Program-made: the position numbers and the translations under genes | Shown: positions 7,887 through 16,789 of the stretch, one piece after another | Layout of the letters: each line of letters begins with the position of its first letter | How positions within the stretch are numbered: the first letter of the stretch is position 1 | Notes under the pieces: model-generated | What the model was told of the DNA's origin: nothing | The model's database searches: none | What the model saw: only the letters and a program-made list of their open reading frames with translations | Assembly: GCA_021793515.1 (NCBI GenBank) | Contig: JAJYSP010000012.1 | Location: 1 to 64,000 of the forward strand | Reading direction: 5' to 3' | Length of the DNA: 64,000 nt | Source of the DNA: Actinomycetes bacterium | GTDB taxonomy: Bacteria; Actinomycetota; Acidimicrobiia; Acidimicrobiales; RAAP-2

Positions 7887-8948
7887 TCAGGCCCGCACGA
7901 GCGAATCGACGAACTCGTCGGGATCGAAGGGGATCAGGTCGTTGACGCCCTCGCCGACACCGACGAACTTCACCGGGATCGCGAGCTCTCGCTCGATCGC
8001 GACGACGATGCCACCGCGGGCGGTGCCGTCGAGCTTGGTGAGCACGATCCCGGTCACCGACGCGGCGGCGAGGAACTCACGCGCCTGGGTCAGCGCGTTC
8101 TGACCGGTGGTCGCATCGAGCACCATGAAGGTCTCGACGACCTGGCCGGGTGCGCGGTCGGCGACCCGACGGACCTTCGCGAGCTCGTCGAGCAGGTTGG
8201 TGCTGTTCGCCCGTCGACCCGCCGTGTCGGCGAGCACGAGGTCGGCGCCGCGCGCGCTGGCGCGCCCCAGCGCATCGTGGATCACCGAGCCGGGGTCGGC
8301 ACCCTCACCGGCGCGCACCACGTCCGCACCCGTGCGCTCGCCCCAGGTCGCGAGCTGTTCCGCGGCGGCCGCCCGGAACGTGTCCCCAGCGGCTAACACG
8401 ACCTGACGGCCGGCGGTGACCTCGCGGTGGGCCAGCTTGCCGATGGTCGTGGTCTTACCCACGCCGTTCACCCCGACGAAGAGCCAGACGGCGACCCGTC
8501 CCGGTTCGGCCGTGGTGGTGACGTGTCGCTGGTCGACCAGTGATTCGCGCAGCAGCCGCCGCACGGCCGTCGCGACACCCTCCGGCGCGCCGTCGCGGCG
8601 CAGCGCCTCGAGTACGGCCCCGGTCGTCGCGACGCCGACGTCGCTGCGCAACAGCACCTCTTCGACGATGTCGAGCTGTTCGTCACTGATCGCCCCGGTC
8701 GTCGTGAGCGAGCGCACGCGATCAAAAACCCCCCGCGACGCCCCGAGTCGTGAGCCCAACGTCGGCTCCTCGTCCAGTTCGGGCCGTTGCGCGATCTCGG
8801 TGACGAGCACGTCGGGCAACGGCGCGGCGTTCGGTGGTGCGAGAGCGCGCCGACCACGGCGGGCCACGGCCAGCGCGATCGCGGCGAGTACGACGACGAT
8901 GGCGACGAGTACGACGACTGACGCAAGGACCATGACCGAGCCGATCAC
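7887..8948 (-). CDS. ftsY: signal recognition particle receptor FtsY
   Basis: 353 residues. It begins with a hydrophobic N-terminal segment ('VMVLASVVVLVAIVVVLAAI', roughly residues 5-25) that can anchor the receptor in the membrane, an arrangement common in actinobacteria. The NG domain follows: P-loop 'GVNGVGKTTTIGKLA', 'VVLAAGDTFRAAAAEQL', 'LVLADTAGRRANSTNLLDEL', 'LTKLDGTARGGIVVAIEREL', 'PVKFVGVGEGVNDLIPF'. The acidic A domain of enterobacterial FtsY is nearly absent. It overlaps the smc stop by 4 bases and is followed by ffh, so both GTPases of the SRP pathway are in one transcript. Confidence 0.96.
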   Translation of the reverse strand: MIGSVMVLASVVVLVAIVVVLAAIALAVARRGRRALAPPNAAPLPDVLVTEIAQRPELDEEPTLGSRLGASRGVFDRVRSLTTTGAISDEQLDIVEEVLLRSDVGVATTGAVLEALRRDGAPEGVATAVRRLLRESLVDQRHVTTTAEPGRVAVWLFVGVNGVGKTTTIGKLAHREVTAGRQVVLAAGDTFRAAAAEQLATWGERTGADVVRAGEGADPGSVIHDALGRASARGADLVLADTAGRRANSTNLLDELAKVRRVADRAPGQVVETFMVLDATTGQNALTQAREFLAAASVTGIVLTKLDGTARGGIVVAIERELAIPVKFVGVGEGVNDLIPFDPDEFVDSLVRA

Positions 8949-11900
8949 GACGCCACCTCACGGGTGACGCGCTGACTGACGACCTTGGATGACGCGCCGG
9001 GAACCATGGTGACACCGTAGAGGGCGTCGGCTGATTCCATCGTGCGCTTCTGGTGCGTCACGATCAACAGCTGGGCCTCGTCGCGGAACTCGTCGACCAG
9101 ACTCAGGAATCGTTGGAGGTTGACGTCGTCCAGGGCGGCCTCGACCTCGTCCATCATGTAGAAGGGTGAGGGCCGCGAGCGGAACACCGCGAAGAGGAAC
9201 GCCAGCGCGGCCATCGAGCGCTCCCCGCCCGACAGCAGCGAGATGCGCCGGACGTTACGCCCCATCGGGCGGACCTCGATCTCGACACCGGTGTTGAGCG
9301 GGTCGTCGGGTTCGGTAAGGAGCAGGCGACCCTGTCCCCCGGGGAACAGCATGCCGATCAGGTTGGCGAAGTGGTCGTTCACGTCGGCCACGGCCATCGA
9401 GAACGTCTGCATGATCTCCTCGTCGAGCGCGCGCAGGACCTCTTGGAGCTCGCGACGGGCGCCGCGCACGTCGGCCACCTGGGCGTCGAGCTCCTGGTAT
9501 CGCTCTTCGAGGGCGCTCAGCTCCTCGAGGGCGAGCGGATTGATCGGTCCGAGGGATGTGATGCGCGCCTCGAGTTCGCCCACGCGCTGTTCCAGCGTCG
9601 CGCCCTCGGGGACCTCGATGGCCTCCACCGGCTCGACCTCGTGGGGTTCGACGCCCAGGTCTCGTCGGATCGCCTCATGCAGTGTCGTGCGCTTCACCGC
9701 GAGTTCGGCCTGCTCGACCTCGAGTCGACGGCGCTCGTCGAACATCGTCGAGAGTCGCGTATCCAGGTCCTGGCGGGCGAGTCGGATTGCCTCGAGGCGT
9801 TCGGCACTCGCGCGCGAGGCTTCGAGCTGCTCGCGATACGTCGAGTCCATCGCCTCCTGGGCGGTCGCCACGTCGGCGCTCGCGCGCTCGACCAACACCG
9901 CGAGGCGGCTGAGCGCACCTAGGTCGAACTCGAGTCGCTCACGCCGTACCGTTGCGGCTTGGCGTTCGGCGGCGTGTCCGGCCAGGCGCCGTTCGATCTC
10001 GGTACGGCGCGCGGCGATGAGTCGACGACGCTCCCCGAACTCCGCCTCGCGACGCGCGAGCGCCGAGGCGGCACCGTCGAGCGCGCGTTGGCTTTCCTCC
10101 AGGGCTCGCTGCGCGGCGGCACTGGCGCGCTGGCGTTCGGCGGCGTCAGCGACGGCGCGCTCGAGCTCGGGTATACCCGCCTCGACGGCCTCGCGTTCAT
10201 CGTTGAGCTTGGACCACTCGTCTTCGAGTGCCGCGGACTCGTGCGACAGGGCCTCGATAGCCGTCGCGTACTCCGCGAGTCGCTCGTGGGCGCGCTCGAT
10301 GTCTCGGGTGAGCGCGTTCACGGCGGCCTCGGCGGCGCTCGCGGTGGCGGTCGCCTCGGTCAGCGACTTACGGGCGCTCACCGCCGCCTCGGCGGCCAAC
10401 TTCGCCGCCGAACGCAGGGTGGGCAGGGCCGTCGCGGCGTCGGCCGCGGCGTCGGCGGCGGCGTCGACGGCGGCGCGAGTGACCACGGCGCGGCCCGACG
10501 CCACGCGCCAGCCCGACGCCGCGAACCGGTCACCGTCCGCAGTCACGATCACTAGGTCCGGGTGGGCGATCGCGAGATCGATACCCGTCTCCCAGTCCGG
10601 CGCGACGAAGGCGCGTGCGAAGAGCGCGTCGAGCACGCCCGCGACGTGATCGGGCGCACCGGCCCGAGGCCGCACGAGATCGCGCACGCGACGGGCGCGA
10701 CCCGGTGTGGACGGTGCATCGACGTGGGTCTCCCCCGCGGCGAGTACCAGTCCCGCGCCACCCGCGCGGCGAAGAACCTCGAGGGCGGCTCGCGCCGAGC
10801 GGCGCCCGTCAACCACCATCGCACCAACCGACGCACCCGCCGCCGACTCGACGGCTCGCTCGGCGCCCGATTCCACGTCCACCAAGTCGAGGAACGACCC
10901 GAGCACACCGTCGAGATCGCCCAGAAGGTCTCGCCCGCCCGAACCCGACAACTCCTCGAGGGCTCGCGCGAGCGCTTCGGCGCGAGCCTGGGTCCGCGCG
11001 GCAACGTCCGAGCCCTCGCGCAGTTCTTCCTCGGCACGAATTCGACGCTGTTCGGCGGCGTCGGCCTCGGCGCCGGCGCGCTCGTGCGCGGCGCGAGCGG
11101 TCAAGGCGGCGTCGTGCGCGTCGGCGAGGGCGGCGTCGGACTGCGCCAGGCGTTCGCTCGTCGTTTTCTGAGCCCGCTCCGTCTCCCCGCGACGTTCAGC
11201 GGTACGCCGGCGCCGCTCGTCCAATGACGCGATCGTGCGCGCGAGCATGGTCGCGCGCTCGCGTGCGGCGCGAAGGATCGCCTCATCGACGCCGCCGGAT
11301 TCGCCGCCGTAGGTCTCCTCGAAGGCCGTTCGCTGATCGTCGTAAACCCGCCGGCGCTCATCGAGCGCGTCACGCTCTGGTCGCAGCGCCGACTCCTCGC
11401 GATCGAGCACGACGAGGTCCGCGTCGAGTCGTGCCGCGTCGGCCTCGAGGGTGGCGATCACGTTCTCGTCGGCCGAAGCGTCAAGGGCTACCCGAAGGGC
11501 GCGCTCGCGTTCGCGGATCACCGAGTTCGTCCCGCGGGCGCGCTCGGCCAGCCCCTGCAGCGCCCCGAGGGTCGATGCCAGCATCTCCTCGCGACGACTC
11601 GCCATCTCCGCTGCCGTGGCTGTGGCCTGGGCGTCCAAAACCACGAGTTCACGACGAACCGTCTCCTCGTCGCGCGTCGCGTTGGTTAGCCCGGCCTCCA
11701 CCTCGGCCCCGCGACGATCGAAGGATTGGAGGCGGTCGGCGAAGAGGGCCATGCGAGCCATTCGAAGCTCTCGCTCCACGTCGGCGTAACTGCGTGCCGA
11801 CGCCGCCTGACGTTCGAGCGGACGCATCTGGCGGCGCACCTCGCGCACGAGGTCACCCAGACGCTCCAAGTTCTCCTGAGTCTGCGACAGCCGACGCTCG

Positions 11901-12430
11901 GCGCGCTCCTTGCGGCGACGGTGCTTCAATACCCCGGCCGCCTCCTCGATCACCGCCCGACGGTTCTCGGAGCTCGAGTTCAGGATCGAGTCGAGTTGAC
12001 CCTGGCCGATGATCATGTGCTGTTGGCGTCCCACCCCGGAGTCGCCGAGCAGTTCCTGCACGTCGAGCAATCGACAGACGGTGCCGTTGATGGCGTATTC
12101 TGAGTCGCCGTTTCGAAAGAGGGTCCGCGAGATGGTGACTTCCGCACCGTCTACGGGCAGGCGGCCGGAGGCGTTATCCAAGGTGAGCGACACCTCGGCT
12201 CGCCCGAGGGCCGCCCGGTTAGCGGTCCCGGCAAAGATGACGTCGTCCATCTTGGCGCTGCGCAGTGCCCGGGTGCTCTGTGCACCGAGCACCCAGGTGA
12301 CAGCGTCGACGACGTTGGATTTACCCGAACCGTTCGGTCCCACGACCGCGGTGACCCCGGGTTCGAACTCGAGCACCGTGTTGTCAGCGAAGGACTTGAA
12401 GCCCTTCATGGTCAGTCGCTTAAGAAACAC
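8945..12430 (-). CDS. smc: chromosome segregation protein SMC
   Basis: 1161 residues, full length. The N-terminal ATPase half starts 'MFLKRLTMKGFKSFADNTVL' with Walker A 'VVGPNGSGKSNVVDAV'. Two long Ala/Arg/Glu-rich coiled coils flank a hinge near residues 500-640 ('DLLGDLDGVLGSFLDLVDV', 'AVESAAGASVGAMVVDG'). The C-terminal half has the ABC signature 'SLLSGGERSMAALAFLFAVF' and Walker B 'PFYMMDEVEAALDDVNLQRF'. SMC dimers with ScpAB organise and segregate the chromosome; scpAB are not in this window. Its 5' end is 38 bases below mutM and its 3' end overlaps ftsY. Confidence 0.97.
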   Translation of the reverse strand: MFLKRLTMKGFKSFADNTVLEFEPGVTAVVGPNGSGKSNVVDAVTWVLGAQSTRALRSAKMDDVIFAGTANRAALGRAEVSLTLDNASGRLPVDGAEVTISRTLFRNGDSEYAINGTVCRLLDVQELLGDSGVGRQQHMIIGQGQLDSILNSSSENRRAVIEEAAGVLKHRRRKERAERRLSQTQENLERLGDLVREVRRQMRPLERQAASARSYADVERELRMARMALFADRLQSFDRRGAEVEAGLTNATRDEETVRRELVVLDAQATATAAEMASRREEMLASTLGALQGLAERARGTNSVIRERERALRVALDASADENVIATLEADAARLDADLVVLDREESALRPERDALDERRRVYDDQRTAFEETYGGESGGVDEAILRAARERATMLARTIASLDERRRRTAERRGETERAQKTTSERLAQSDAALADAHDAALTARAAHERAGAEADAAEQRRIRAEEELREGSDVAARTQARAEALARALEELSGSGGRDLLGDLDGVLGSFLDLVDVESGAERAVESAAGASVGAMVVDGRRSARAALEVLRRAGGAGLVLAAGETHVDAPSTPGRARRVRDLVRPRAGAPDHVAGVLDALFARAFVAPDWETGIDLAIAHPDLVIVTADGDRFAASGWRVASGRAVVTRAAVDAAADAAADAATALPTLRSAAKLAAEAAVSARKSLTEATATASAAEAAVNALTRDIERAHERLAEYATAIEALSHESAALEDEWSKLNDEREAVEAGIPELERAVADAAERQRASAAAQRALEESQRALDGAASALARREAEFGERRRLIAARRTEIERRLAGHAAERQAATVRRERLEFDLGALSRLAVLVERASADVATAQEAMDSTYREQLEASRASAERLEAIRLARQDLDTRLSTMFDERRRLEVEQAELAVKRTTLHEAIRRDLGVEPHEVEPVEAIEVPEGATLEQRVGELEARITSLGPINPLALEELSALEERYQELDAQVADVRGARRELQEVLRALDEEIMQTFSMAVADVNDHFANLIGMLFPGGQGRLLLTEPDDPLNTGVEIEVRPMGRNVRRISLLSGGERSMAALAFLFAVFRSRPSPFYMMDEVEAALDDVNLQRFLSLVDEFRDEAQLLIVTHQKRTMESADALYGVTMVPGASSKVVSQRVTREVAS

Positions 12431-12468
12431 GGGTAGACGCTACCAACCTTCGCCGGCCCCGCCCGGCC

Positions 12469-13371
12469 CTACGCCTGACAGTTCGGACAATAGAAGGTGG
12501 CTCGGCTCCGCACGACGGTCCGTTCGATCAATCGACGGCACTGGAAGCACGGCTGACCCTCTCGGCCATACACCTGGTGGTAGTTCTGATAGGTCCCTGG
12601 TTTGCCGTCGGGGTCGACGAACTGCTCGTCGGCGAGCGTCGAGCCCCCGTACTTGATGGCCTCGGTCAGGACCTCAGTCATCGACCGGTGCAGTCGACGG
12701 ATCTCGATGGTGGAAAGCGAGTCGGCGGGTCGGTCGTAGCGCAGACCGGCCGCGAACAGGATCTCGTCGGCGTAGATGTTGCCGAGCCCGGCGATGATGT
12801 CCTGGTCAGTGAGCACGACCTTGAGCGGGGTCGTGCGGCTGCGCAGGATCGCCGCGAAGCGGTCCCAGCCAATCTGGTCCTCGAGGGGGTCGATGCCGAG
12901 GTGGGCCAACTCGGGGACACGCCGACGTACCCCGAGGCCGTCACCACCCATCGCCAATCTCGCGAACTTAGAGATCTCGACGGTCACACCCTCCTCGGGC
13001 GGCACGGAGACAAAGAGCTCACCGAACGTGCGGGGGTCGACGTATCGCAACTCACCGGCCGGCGTGAGCGTGAAATCGACGTGCGTGTGCTTGGGCTTGG
13101 GGATCTTCGGGCTCTTGGCGCGCAGCAGCTGACCCGACATACCCAGGTGCACCACGAGATGGTGGCCATTGTCCAGGGCGAACACGAGGTACTTGCCGAG
13201 TCGCTCGGCCGACTTCACCGTTCGACCCTCGATGAGCGTTCGAAAGTCCTTGGCCGACTTATGGCGTCGCACGACTCGCCCATTGGTGACCGTGGCGGAC
13301 TTGATCTTCTTGCCGATGAGGTCTCGAGCGAGCGAGGCCCGCACGGTCTCGACCTCGGGTAGTTCAGGCAT
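12469..13371 (-). CDS. mutM: formamidopyrimidine-DNA glycosylase
   Basis: 300 residues from the ATG at 13371, giving the mature-type N-terminus 'MPELPEVETVRASLARDLIG', in which the proline after Met acts as the Schiff-base nucleophile and Glu-3 is catalytic; the longer upstream frame is rejected for that reason. Further motifs: 'YLVFALDNGHHLVVHLGMSG', 'DQDIIAGLGNIYADEILFAA', and a C-terminal zinc finger with CxxC pairs in 'CFQCRRLIERTVV' and 'FYCPNCQA'. It removes 8-oxoguanine. The start overlaps the rnc stop by 8 bases. Confidence 0.95.
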   Translation of the reverse strand: MPELPEVETVRASLARDLIGKKIKSATVTNGRVVRRHKSAKDFRTLIEGRTVKSAERLGKYLVFALDNGHHLVVHLGMSGQLLRAKSPKIPKPKHTHVDFTLTPAGELRYVDPRTFGELFVSVPPEEGVTVEISKFARLAMGGDGLGVRRRVPELAHLGIDPLEDQIGWDRFAAILRSRTTPLKVVLTDQDIIAGLGNIYADEILFAAGLRYDRPADSLSTIEIRRLHRSMTEVLTEAIKYGGSTLADEQFVDPDGKPGTYQNYHQVYGREGQPCFQCRRLIERTVVRSRATFYCPNCQA

Positions 13372-14044
13372 CGCCTCGACCCTCCCACGCCGCTCGCGCG
13401 GCCTCGGACTCAGCACTCTTCTTGGACCGGCCGTGACCGACCCCGCGCGCTTCGCCGTTAACGGTCACCACAGCCTCAAAGGTGGTCGCGTGCGCGGGGC
13501 CGCTGGCGCTGACGCTGTACGTCGGCGTCCCGAGCCCGCTCGCCTCGGCCCACTGGCGCAGGCGTGTCTTCGGGTCGACCTCATCGGGGTCGCGGGCGGC
13601 GATCGCCACGTCGGCCCCGAGGATCTCGCACACGAAGACGCGCGCGGCGTCATAGCCCAGTTCCAGGTAGATCGCGGCCACGACTGCCTCGAAGGCGTCG
13701 GCGAGCATCGACGGTCGCTGGAGCCCTCGAGACTTGATCTCCCCTCGACCAACACGGAGGTAACGCGCCAGATCCAGACGCGTCGCCGCCTCAGCGAGGG
13801 CCTCCTCATTGACGACCCGTGAACGCACGAGCGAGCCCGAGCCCTCGTCGAGCGCTGGGTACTCGGTCACGATCAGGTCGGCGATCGCCAGGTCCACGAC
13901 GGCGTCACCGAGGAATTCGAGGCGCTCGTTGGAGGTGCACCCGTGTTCGGCGGCGTAACTCGAGTGCGTGAGCGCCACGAGCAGGACTGCGCTATCGGCG
14001 CGCAGCCCCAGTCGCTGCGCCAGCGTGTCCCGCGATGAGGGCAA
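13364..14044 (-). CDS. rnc: ribonuclease III
   Basis: 226 residues. The catalytic domain has the signature 'NERLEFLGDAVVDLAIADLI' with the metal-binding Glu/Asp residues, plus 'SMLADAFEAVVAAIYLELG'. The C-terminal double-stranded RNA-binding domain follows: 'DPKTRLRQWAEASGLGTPTY', 'FEAVVTVNGEARGVGHGRSK' and 'KKSAESEAARAAWE'. The enzyme processes rRNA precursors and structured mRNAs. It lies between acpP (14 bases) and mutM (8-base overlap), the order also seen in mycobacteria apart from acpP. Confidence 0.95.
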   Translation of the reverse strand: MPSSRDTLAQRLGLRADSAVLLVALTHSSYAAEHGCTSNERLEFLGDAVVDLAIADLIVTEYPALDEGSGSLVRSRVVNEEALAEAATRLDLARYLRVGRGEIKSRGLQRPSMLADAFEAVVAAIYLELGYDAARVFVCEILGADVAIAARDPDEVDPKTRLRQWAEASGLGTPTYSVSASGPAHATTFEAVVTVNGEARGVGHGRSKKSAESEAARAAWEGRGDA

Positions 14045-14058
14045 CTGGCCAGACTCCG

Positions 14059-14346
14059 TTAGGACACTTGTAATTTTGCCGCCACGTACTCGACAGCGTC
14101 ATGGACCGACGTCAGACCCTCGAGGTCCTCGTCGTCAATGTGAAAGCCCGCGACTTGGGCCGCCAGGTGCTCCTCGAGCGCCTCGACCAGTTCGATCAGC
14201 GCCAATGAATCCGCACCGAGGTCACCGAAGGCCGCGTCCTCAGGAATCTCGCTGGGCTGCTTCTCGAGGATCTCAGCCAACTCGTGTTGGACGAGTTGCA
14301 AGATGGCCGAACGGTCCAGCGGTGGTGGTGCGACGTCCGCGGTCAT
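14059..14346 (-). CDS. acpP: acyl carrier protein
   Basis: 95 residues, slightly longer than E. coli AcpP because of an N-terminal extension 'MTADVAPPPLDRSA'. The phosphopantetheine attachment motif is 'FGDLGADSLALIELVEALEE', with Ser in DSL as the 4'-phosphopantetheine site, and the protein is acidic throughout. An AAAGGAG ribosome site precedes the ATG. Its place between plsX and rnc is the usual fatty-acid/phospholipid arrangement in bacteria, so it most likely serves type II fatty-acid or PlsX-linked acyl transfer and not a polyketide pathway. Confidence 0.9.
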   Translation of the reverse strand: MTADVAPPPLDRSAILQLVQHELAEILEKQPSEIPEDAAFGDLGADSLALIELVEALEEHLAAQVAGFHIDDEDLEGLTSVHDAVEYVAAKLQVS

Positions 14347-14402
14347 GGACTCTCCTTTGCCTCGAGATTAAGACTACTTATCTCGCGACGACCCACACGG
14401 AG

Positions 14403-15386
14403 TTACTGGACGGGATCAGGCCTAATCGCCGTCCTCAGGCGGTTCACGACCTGCGCACTGTCCATCTCGGCCGCAACCCGTAGCGCGTTCATGATGGCCG
14501 TCGCGTTAGAGGAACCGTGGCTGATCACACAAATACCGTTCAGTCCGAGCAGCATCGCGCCGCCCTGGTTCTCCGGGGTCAGCGTCCCAACGATCGGCAT
14601 GAGGTGGGGCAACAGCGCATCGCCCGCCGCGCGGGTCTCGTCGTTGGTGCCAAAGACCGAGAGCATCGTCGAGAACACGAACTTGAGGGCACCCTCGAGG
14701 GTCTTGAGCGCCACATTGCCGGTGAAACCATCGGTGACCACGACGTCCACGGGGCAGGGGATCAGGTCACGTCCCTCCACGTTGCCGGCGAAACGCAGTC
14801 CCGATGTCGCAAGGAGTTCGTGGGTCGCCTTGACGAGCGGGGTACCCTTGGAGGACTCCTCACCGATCGAAAGCAGCCCAATCGAGGGATTGCTCACGCC
14901 AAAATGGGCGGCGACGAACGTCGCGCCCATCGTGGCGAACTGCACCAGCATCTCAGGCGTGCACTCGGCGTTCGCACCGGCGTCAACGAGCACCGAGGGG
15001 TGGTGACCGGGATTGGGCACGGGGATGGCGATGCAGGGTCGGATGACACCGGGCAGACGGCCCATGCGCAGCAACGCCGACGCCATCGTGGCGCCCGTGT
15101 TACCCGCCGAAACCATCGCGCTCGCCTTGCCGTCGCGCACCAGTTCGGCCGCACGCACCAGGGACGAGTCCTTCTTCGTCCGCACGCTCGCCGCGGGGTC
15201 GTCATCCATCGCGATGACCTCGCTGCAGGCGACTACCTCGAGACCCATCGGGTCCCCGAGCAAGTCCGGCACGCCGACCAACGTGACGCGCAACCCTAAT
15301 TCGTCAACGGCGCGGCGCGCTCCGGCAACTATCTCGGCCGGCGCGAAATCACCGCCCATCGCGTCCAGTGCGATGGGCAGCGCCAA
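14403..15386 (-). CDS. plsX: phosphate acyltransferase PlsX
   Basis: 327 residues from a TTG start at 15386, one base after the rpmF stop, giving 'LALPIALDAMGGDFAPAEIV'; the family's conserved 'ALDAMGGD' block is at the N-terminus as expected. A much longer upstream open frame exists but overlaps rpmF completely and is rejected. Other blocks: 'SSLVRAAELVRDGKASAMVS', 'SAGNTGATMASALLRMGRL', 'SIGEESSKGTPLVKATHELL', 'VVVTDGFTGNVALKTLEGAL', 'GAMLLGLNGICVISHGSSNA'. PlsX turns acyl-ACP into acyl-phosphate for glycerolipid synthesis. The rpmF-plsX-acpP order is classical. Confidence 0.93.
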   Translation of the reverse strand: MALPIALDAMGGDFAPAEIVAGARRAVDELGLRVTLVGVPDLLGDPMGLEVVACSEVIAMDDDPAASVRTKKDSSLVRAAELVRDGKASAMVSAGNTGATMASALLRMGRLPGVIRPCIAIPVPNPGHHPSVLVDAGANAECTPEMLVQFATMGATFVAAHFGVSNPSIGLLSIGEESSKGTPLVKATHELLATSGLRFAGNVEGRDLIPCPVDVVVTDGFTGNVALKTLEGALKFVFSTMLSVFGTNDETRAAGDALLPHLMPIVGTLTPENQGGAMLLGLNGICVISHGSSNATAIMNALRVAAEMDSAQVVNRLRTAIRPDPVQ

Positions 15387-15387
15387 C

Positions 15388-15567
15388 TCAGTTGACCTCG
15401 ACGGCGACTCGACCCTTGTACCAACCGCAGTTGGGGCACACGATGTGGGGCAACTTGGCCGTCGCGCACTGCGGGCACACGCTGCGTGCCGGGCGCTCGA
15501 GGCGCCAGTTGGCCGCGCGGCGACTCCGGGTCCGGGCCTTACTTGTCTTCCTCTTGGGTACAGCCAT
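15388..15567 (-). CDS. rpmF: 50S ribosomal protein L32
   Basis: 59 residues, so short that it is easily missed. 'MAVPKRKTSKARTRSRRAAN' is the typical L32 start, followed by a zinc ribbon with 'CPQC' at residues 31-34 and 'CPNC' at 44-47, i.e. the zinc-binding (C+) form. It lies between the DUF177 gene and plsX, the standard yceD-rpmF-plsX order, with the plsX TTG one base after its TGA. Confidence 0.95.
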   Translation of the reverse strand: MAVPKRKTSKARTRSRRAANWRLERPARSVCPQCATAKLPHIVCPNCGWYKGRVAVEVN

Positions 15568-15600
15568 CGATCATCTCTTTCGCTTTGAGCGGCCGAGCCG

Positions 15601-16152
15601 TCACTCGGTGCTCGATTCGTCGGACTCGTCCGCGAATCGAAGTCCGTCAAGTGTAGCCCAGCGCGAGTCTGACGGCGCGCGACAGTCGCACGACGCCTCG
15701 TTCCGGTCGATTCCACAGTAGGGGCATAAACCCCGACAGTCGTCGCGACAGACTGGCGCCAACGGGAGTTCGAGGAAGACCGCGTCGTGCACCAACGGGG
15801 CGAGGTCGACCTCGTCGTGCTCGTAGAGGTACGCCAGGTCGTCCTCGGGTCCCCGTTCGAGTACGAAACGCTCGTTAATCGTCGCCTCGACCTGGCCCTC
15901 GATGGGCTTGGAACACCGCCGACAGAACCCGAACCACGGCGCCGCTACCGTACCCGTGGCGCGCAGTCCACCACTGAAACTCTCGAGTCGAAGATTCACG
16001 CGCACGGGGGCGTCGGGGGCCACGTCGGTCTCCCCCGCACCGCGGGGCTCGAACTCGCGGGGTTCGTCAAAGGGCGCGTCAAAGGCGACCGACATCGTGG
16101 CGGGGCTGTTGCGCACCAATTGCGAGATGGCGACGAGATACGGCGAGGACAC
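15601..16152 (-). CDS. yceD: DUF177 (YceD-like) protein
   Basis: 183 residues from a GTG. DUF177 proteins are encoded next to rpmF in most bacteria and are implicated in 23S rRNA accumulation. Features: 'NLRLESFSGGLRATGTVAAP', cysteine pair in 'FGFCRRCSKPIEGQVEATIN', 'PLVHDAVFLELPLAPVCRDD' and the C-terminal cysteine cluster 'CRGLCPYCGIDRNEASCDC', which may bind a metal. The gene follows the SepIVA-like gene by 4 bases. Confidence 0.88.
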   Translation of the reverse strand: MSSPYLVAISQLVRNSPATMSVAFDAPFDEPREFEPRGAGETDVAPDAPVRVNLRLESFSGGLRATGTVAAPWFGFCRRCSKPIEGQVEATINERFVLERGPEDDLAYLYEHDEVDLAPLVHDAVFLELPLAPVCRDDCRGLCPYCGIDRNEASCDCRAPSDSRWATLDGLRFADESDESSTE

Positions 16153-16156
16153 GGCC

Positions 16157-16789
16157 CTAGAAGGCGTCCTGGTCGAAGAAGGACGAATCGGCCGGCGACG
16201 GCTCCTCGGGCGGCATCGGCGCCGGCTCGGGGCTCAAGAAGTCGCCGTCGGTGGCGCGCGTGTCGAGCAGCGAGGTCGGCAGACCCTGGGAGCTCAACCG
16301 CTCGCGCCCCGAACGGGTGGTCTTTAAGAGCCGCTCGAGCACGATCTCGAAGTTGCCGAGCTTGCCGTCGATGAAGTCCTCGGACTGGTTGATCATCTGG
16401 CGCGCCTGGGCTTGGGCTTCGGCGATGATCTGATCGGCCTTTAAGCGCGACTGGCGCACGATCTCGGTCTTGTCGACCATACGCGCGGCCTCGGCGCGGA
16501 CCTGGTCCATGAGCTGCTGAGCCTTATGCATCTCGGCGGCCATGAGTTCTTCACGGTCACGCAGCGCCCAGCGCGCCTCACGGATCTCGTCCGGCAAATC
16601 GCGCAAGGCGTCGTCCAAGAGCCCGAGAACCTCTTCGCGCGGAATGAGTGCCGAATTGGACAACGGCATCTGTTTGGCGGCACTGATCAGGTCTATTAGC
16701 TGTCGAAGATCGGCTTCGATGTCGCGACGCGCGTGCCGAGCGGGTTCGGTCGAAAACTCGTCGGGGTCGTACCCGTCAAAAGACGTCAC
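16157..16789 (-). CDS. coiled-coil DivIVA-like protein (SepIVA-type)
   Basis: 210 residues from a GTG that overlaps the coaD stop as GTGA. A short N-terminal part ('TSFDGYDPDEFSTEPAR') leads to a long Glu/Ala/Arg coiled coil ('DIEADLRQLIDLISAAKQMP' to 'MINQSEDFIDGKLGNFEIVL') and an acidic proline-rich tail. The position between coaD/rsmD and DUF177-rnc-mutM-smc matches mycobacterial Rv2927c (SepIVA), a septum-associated protein needed for division. The length, coiled coil and synteny agree, so a division or polar-growth role is a reasonable inference. A general ATP-synthase-b-like coiled coil would look similar in composition, but no membrane segment is present. Confidence 0.7.
   Translation of the reverse strand: MTSFDGYDPDEFSTEPARHARRDIEADLRQLIDLISAAKQMPLSNSALIPREEVLGLLDDALRDLPDEIREARWALRDREELMAAEMHKAQQLMDQVRAEAARMVDKTEIVRQSRLKADQIIAEAQAQARQMINQSEDFIDGKLGNFEIVLERLLKTTRSGRERLSSQGLPTSLLDTRATDGDFLSPEPAPMPPEEPSPADSSFFDQDAF

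Noticed and set aside
14363-14385. CGAGAT...ATCTCG inverted repeat between plsX and acpP
   Set aside because: Only 6-base arms in a short gap, with AAAGGAG close by; not distinguishable from chance.
14403-15716. 437-residue open frame around plsX
   Set aside because: It covers rpmF completely and the conserved plsX N-terminus begins only at 15386, so the extra 110 residues are not protein.
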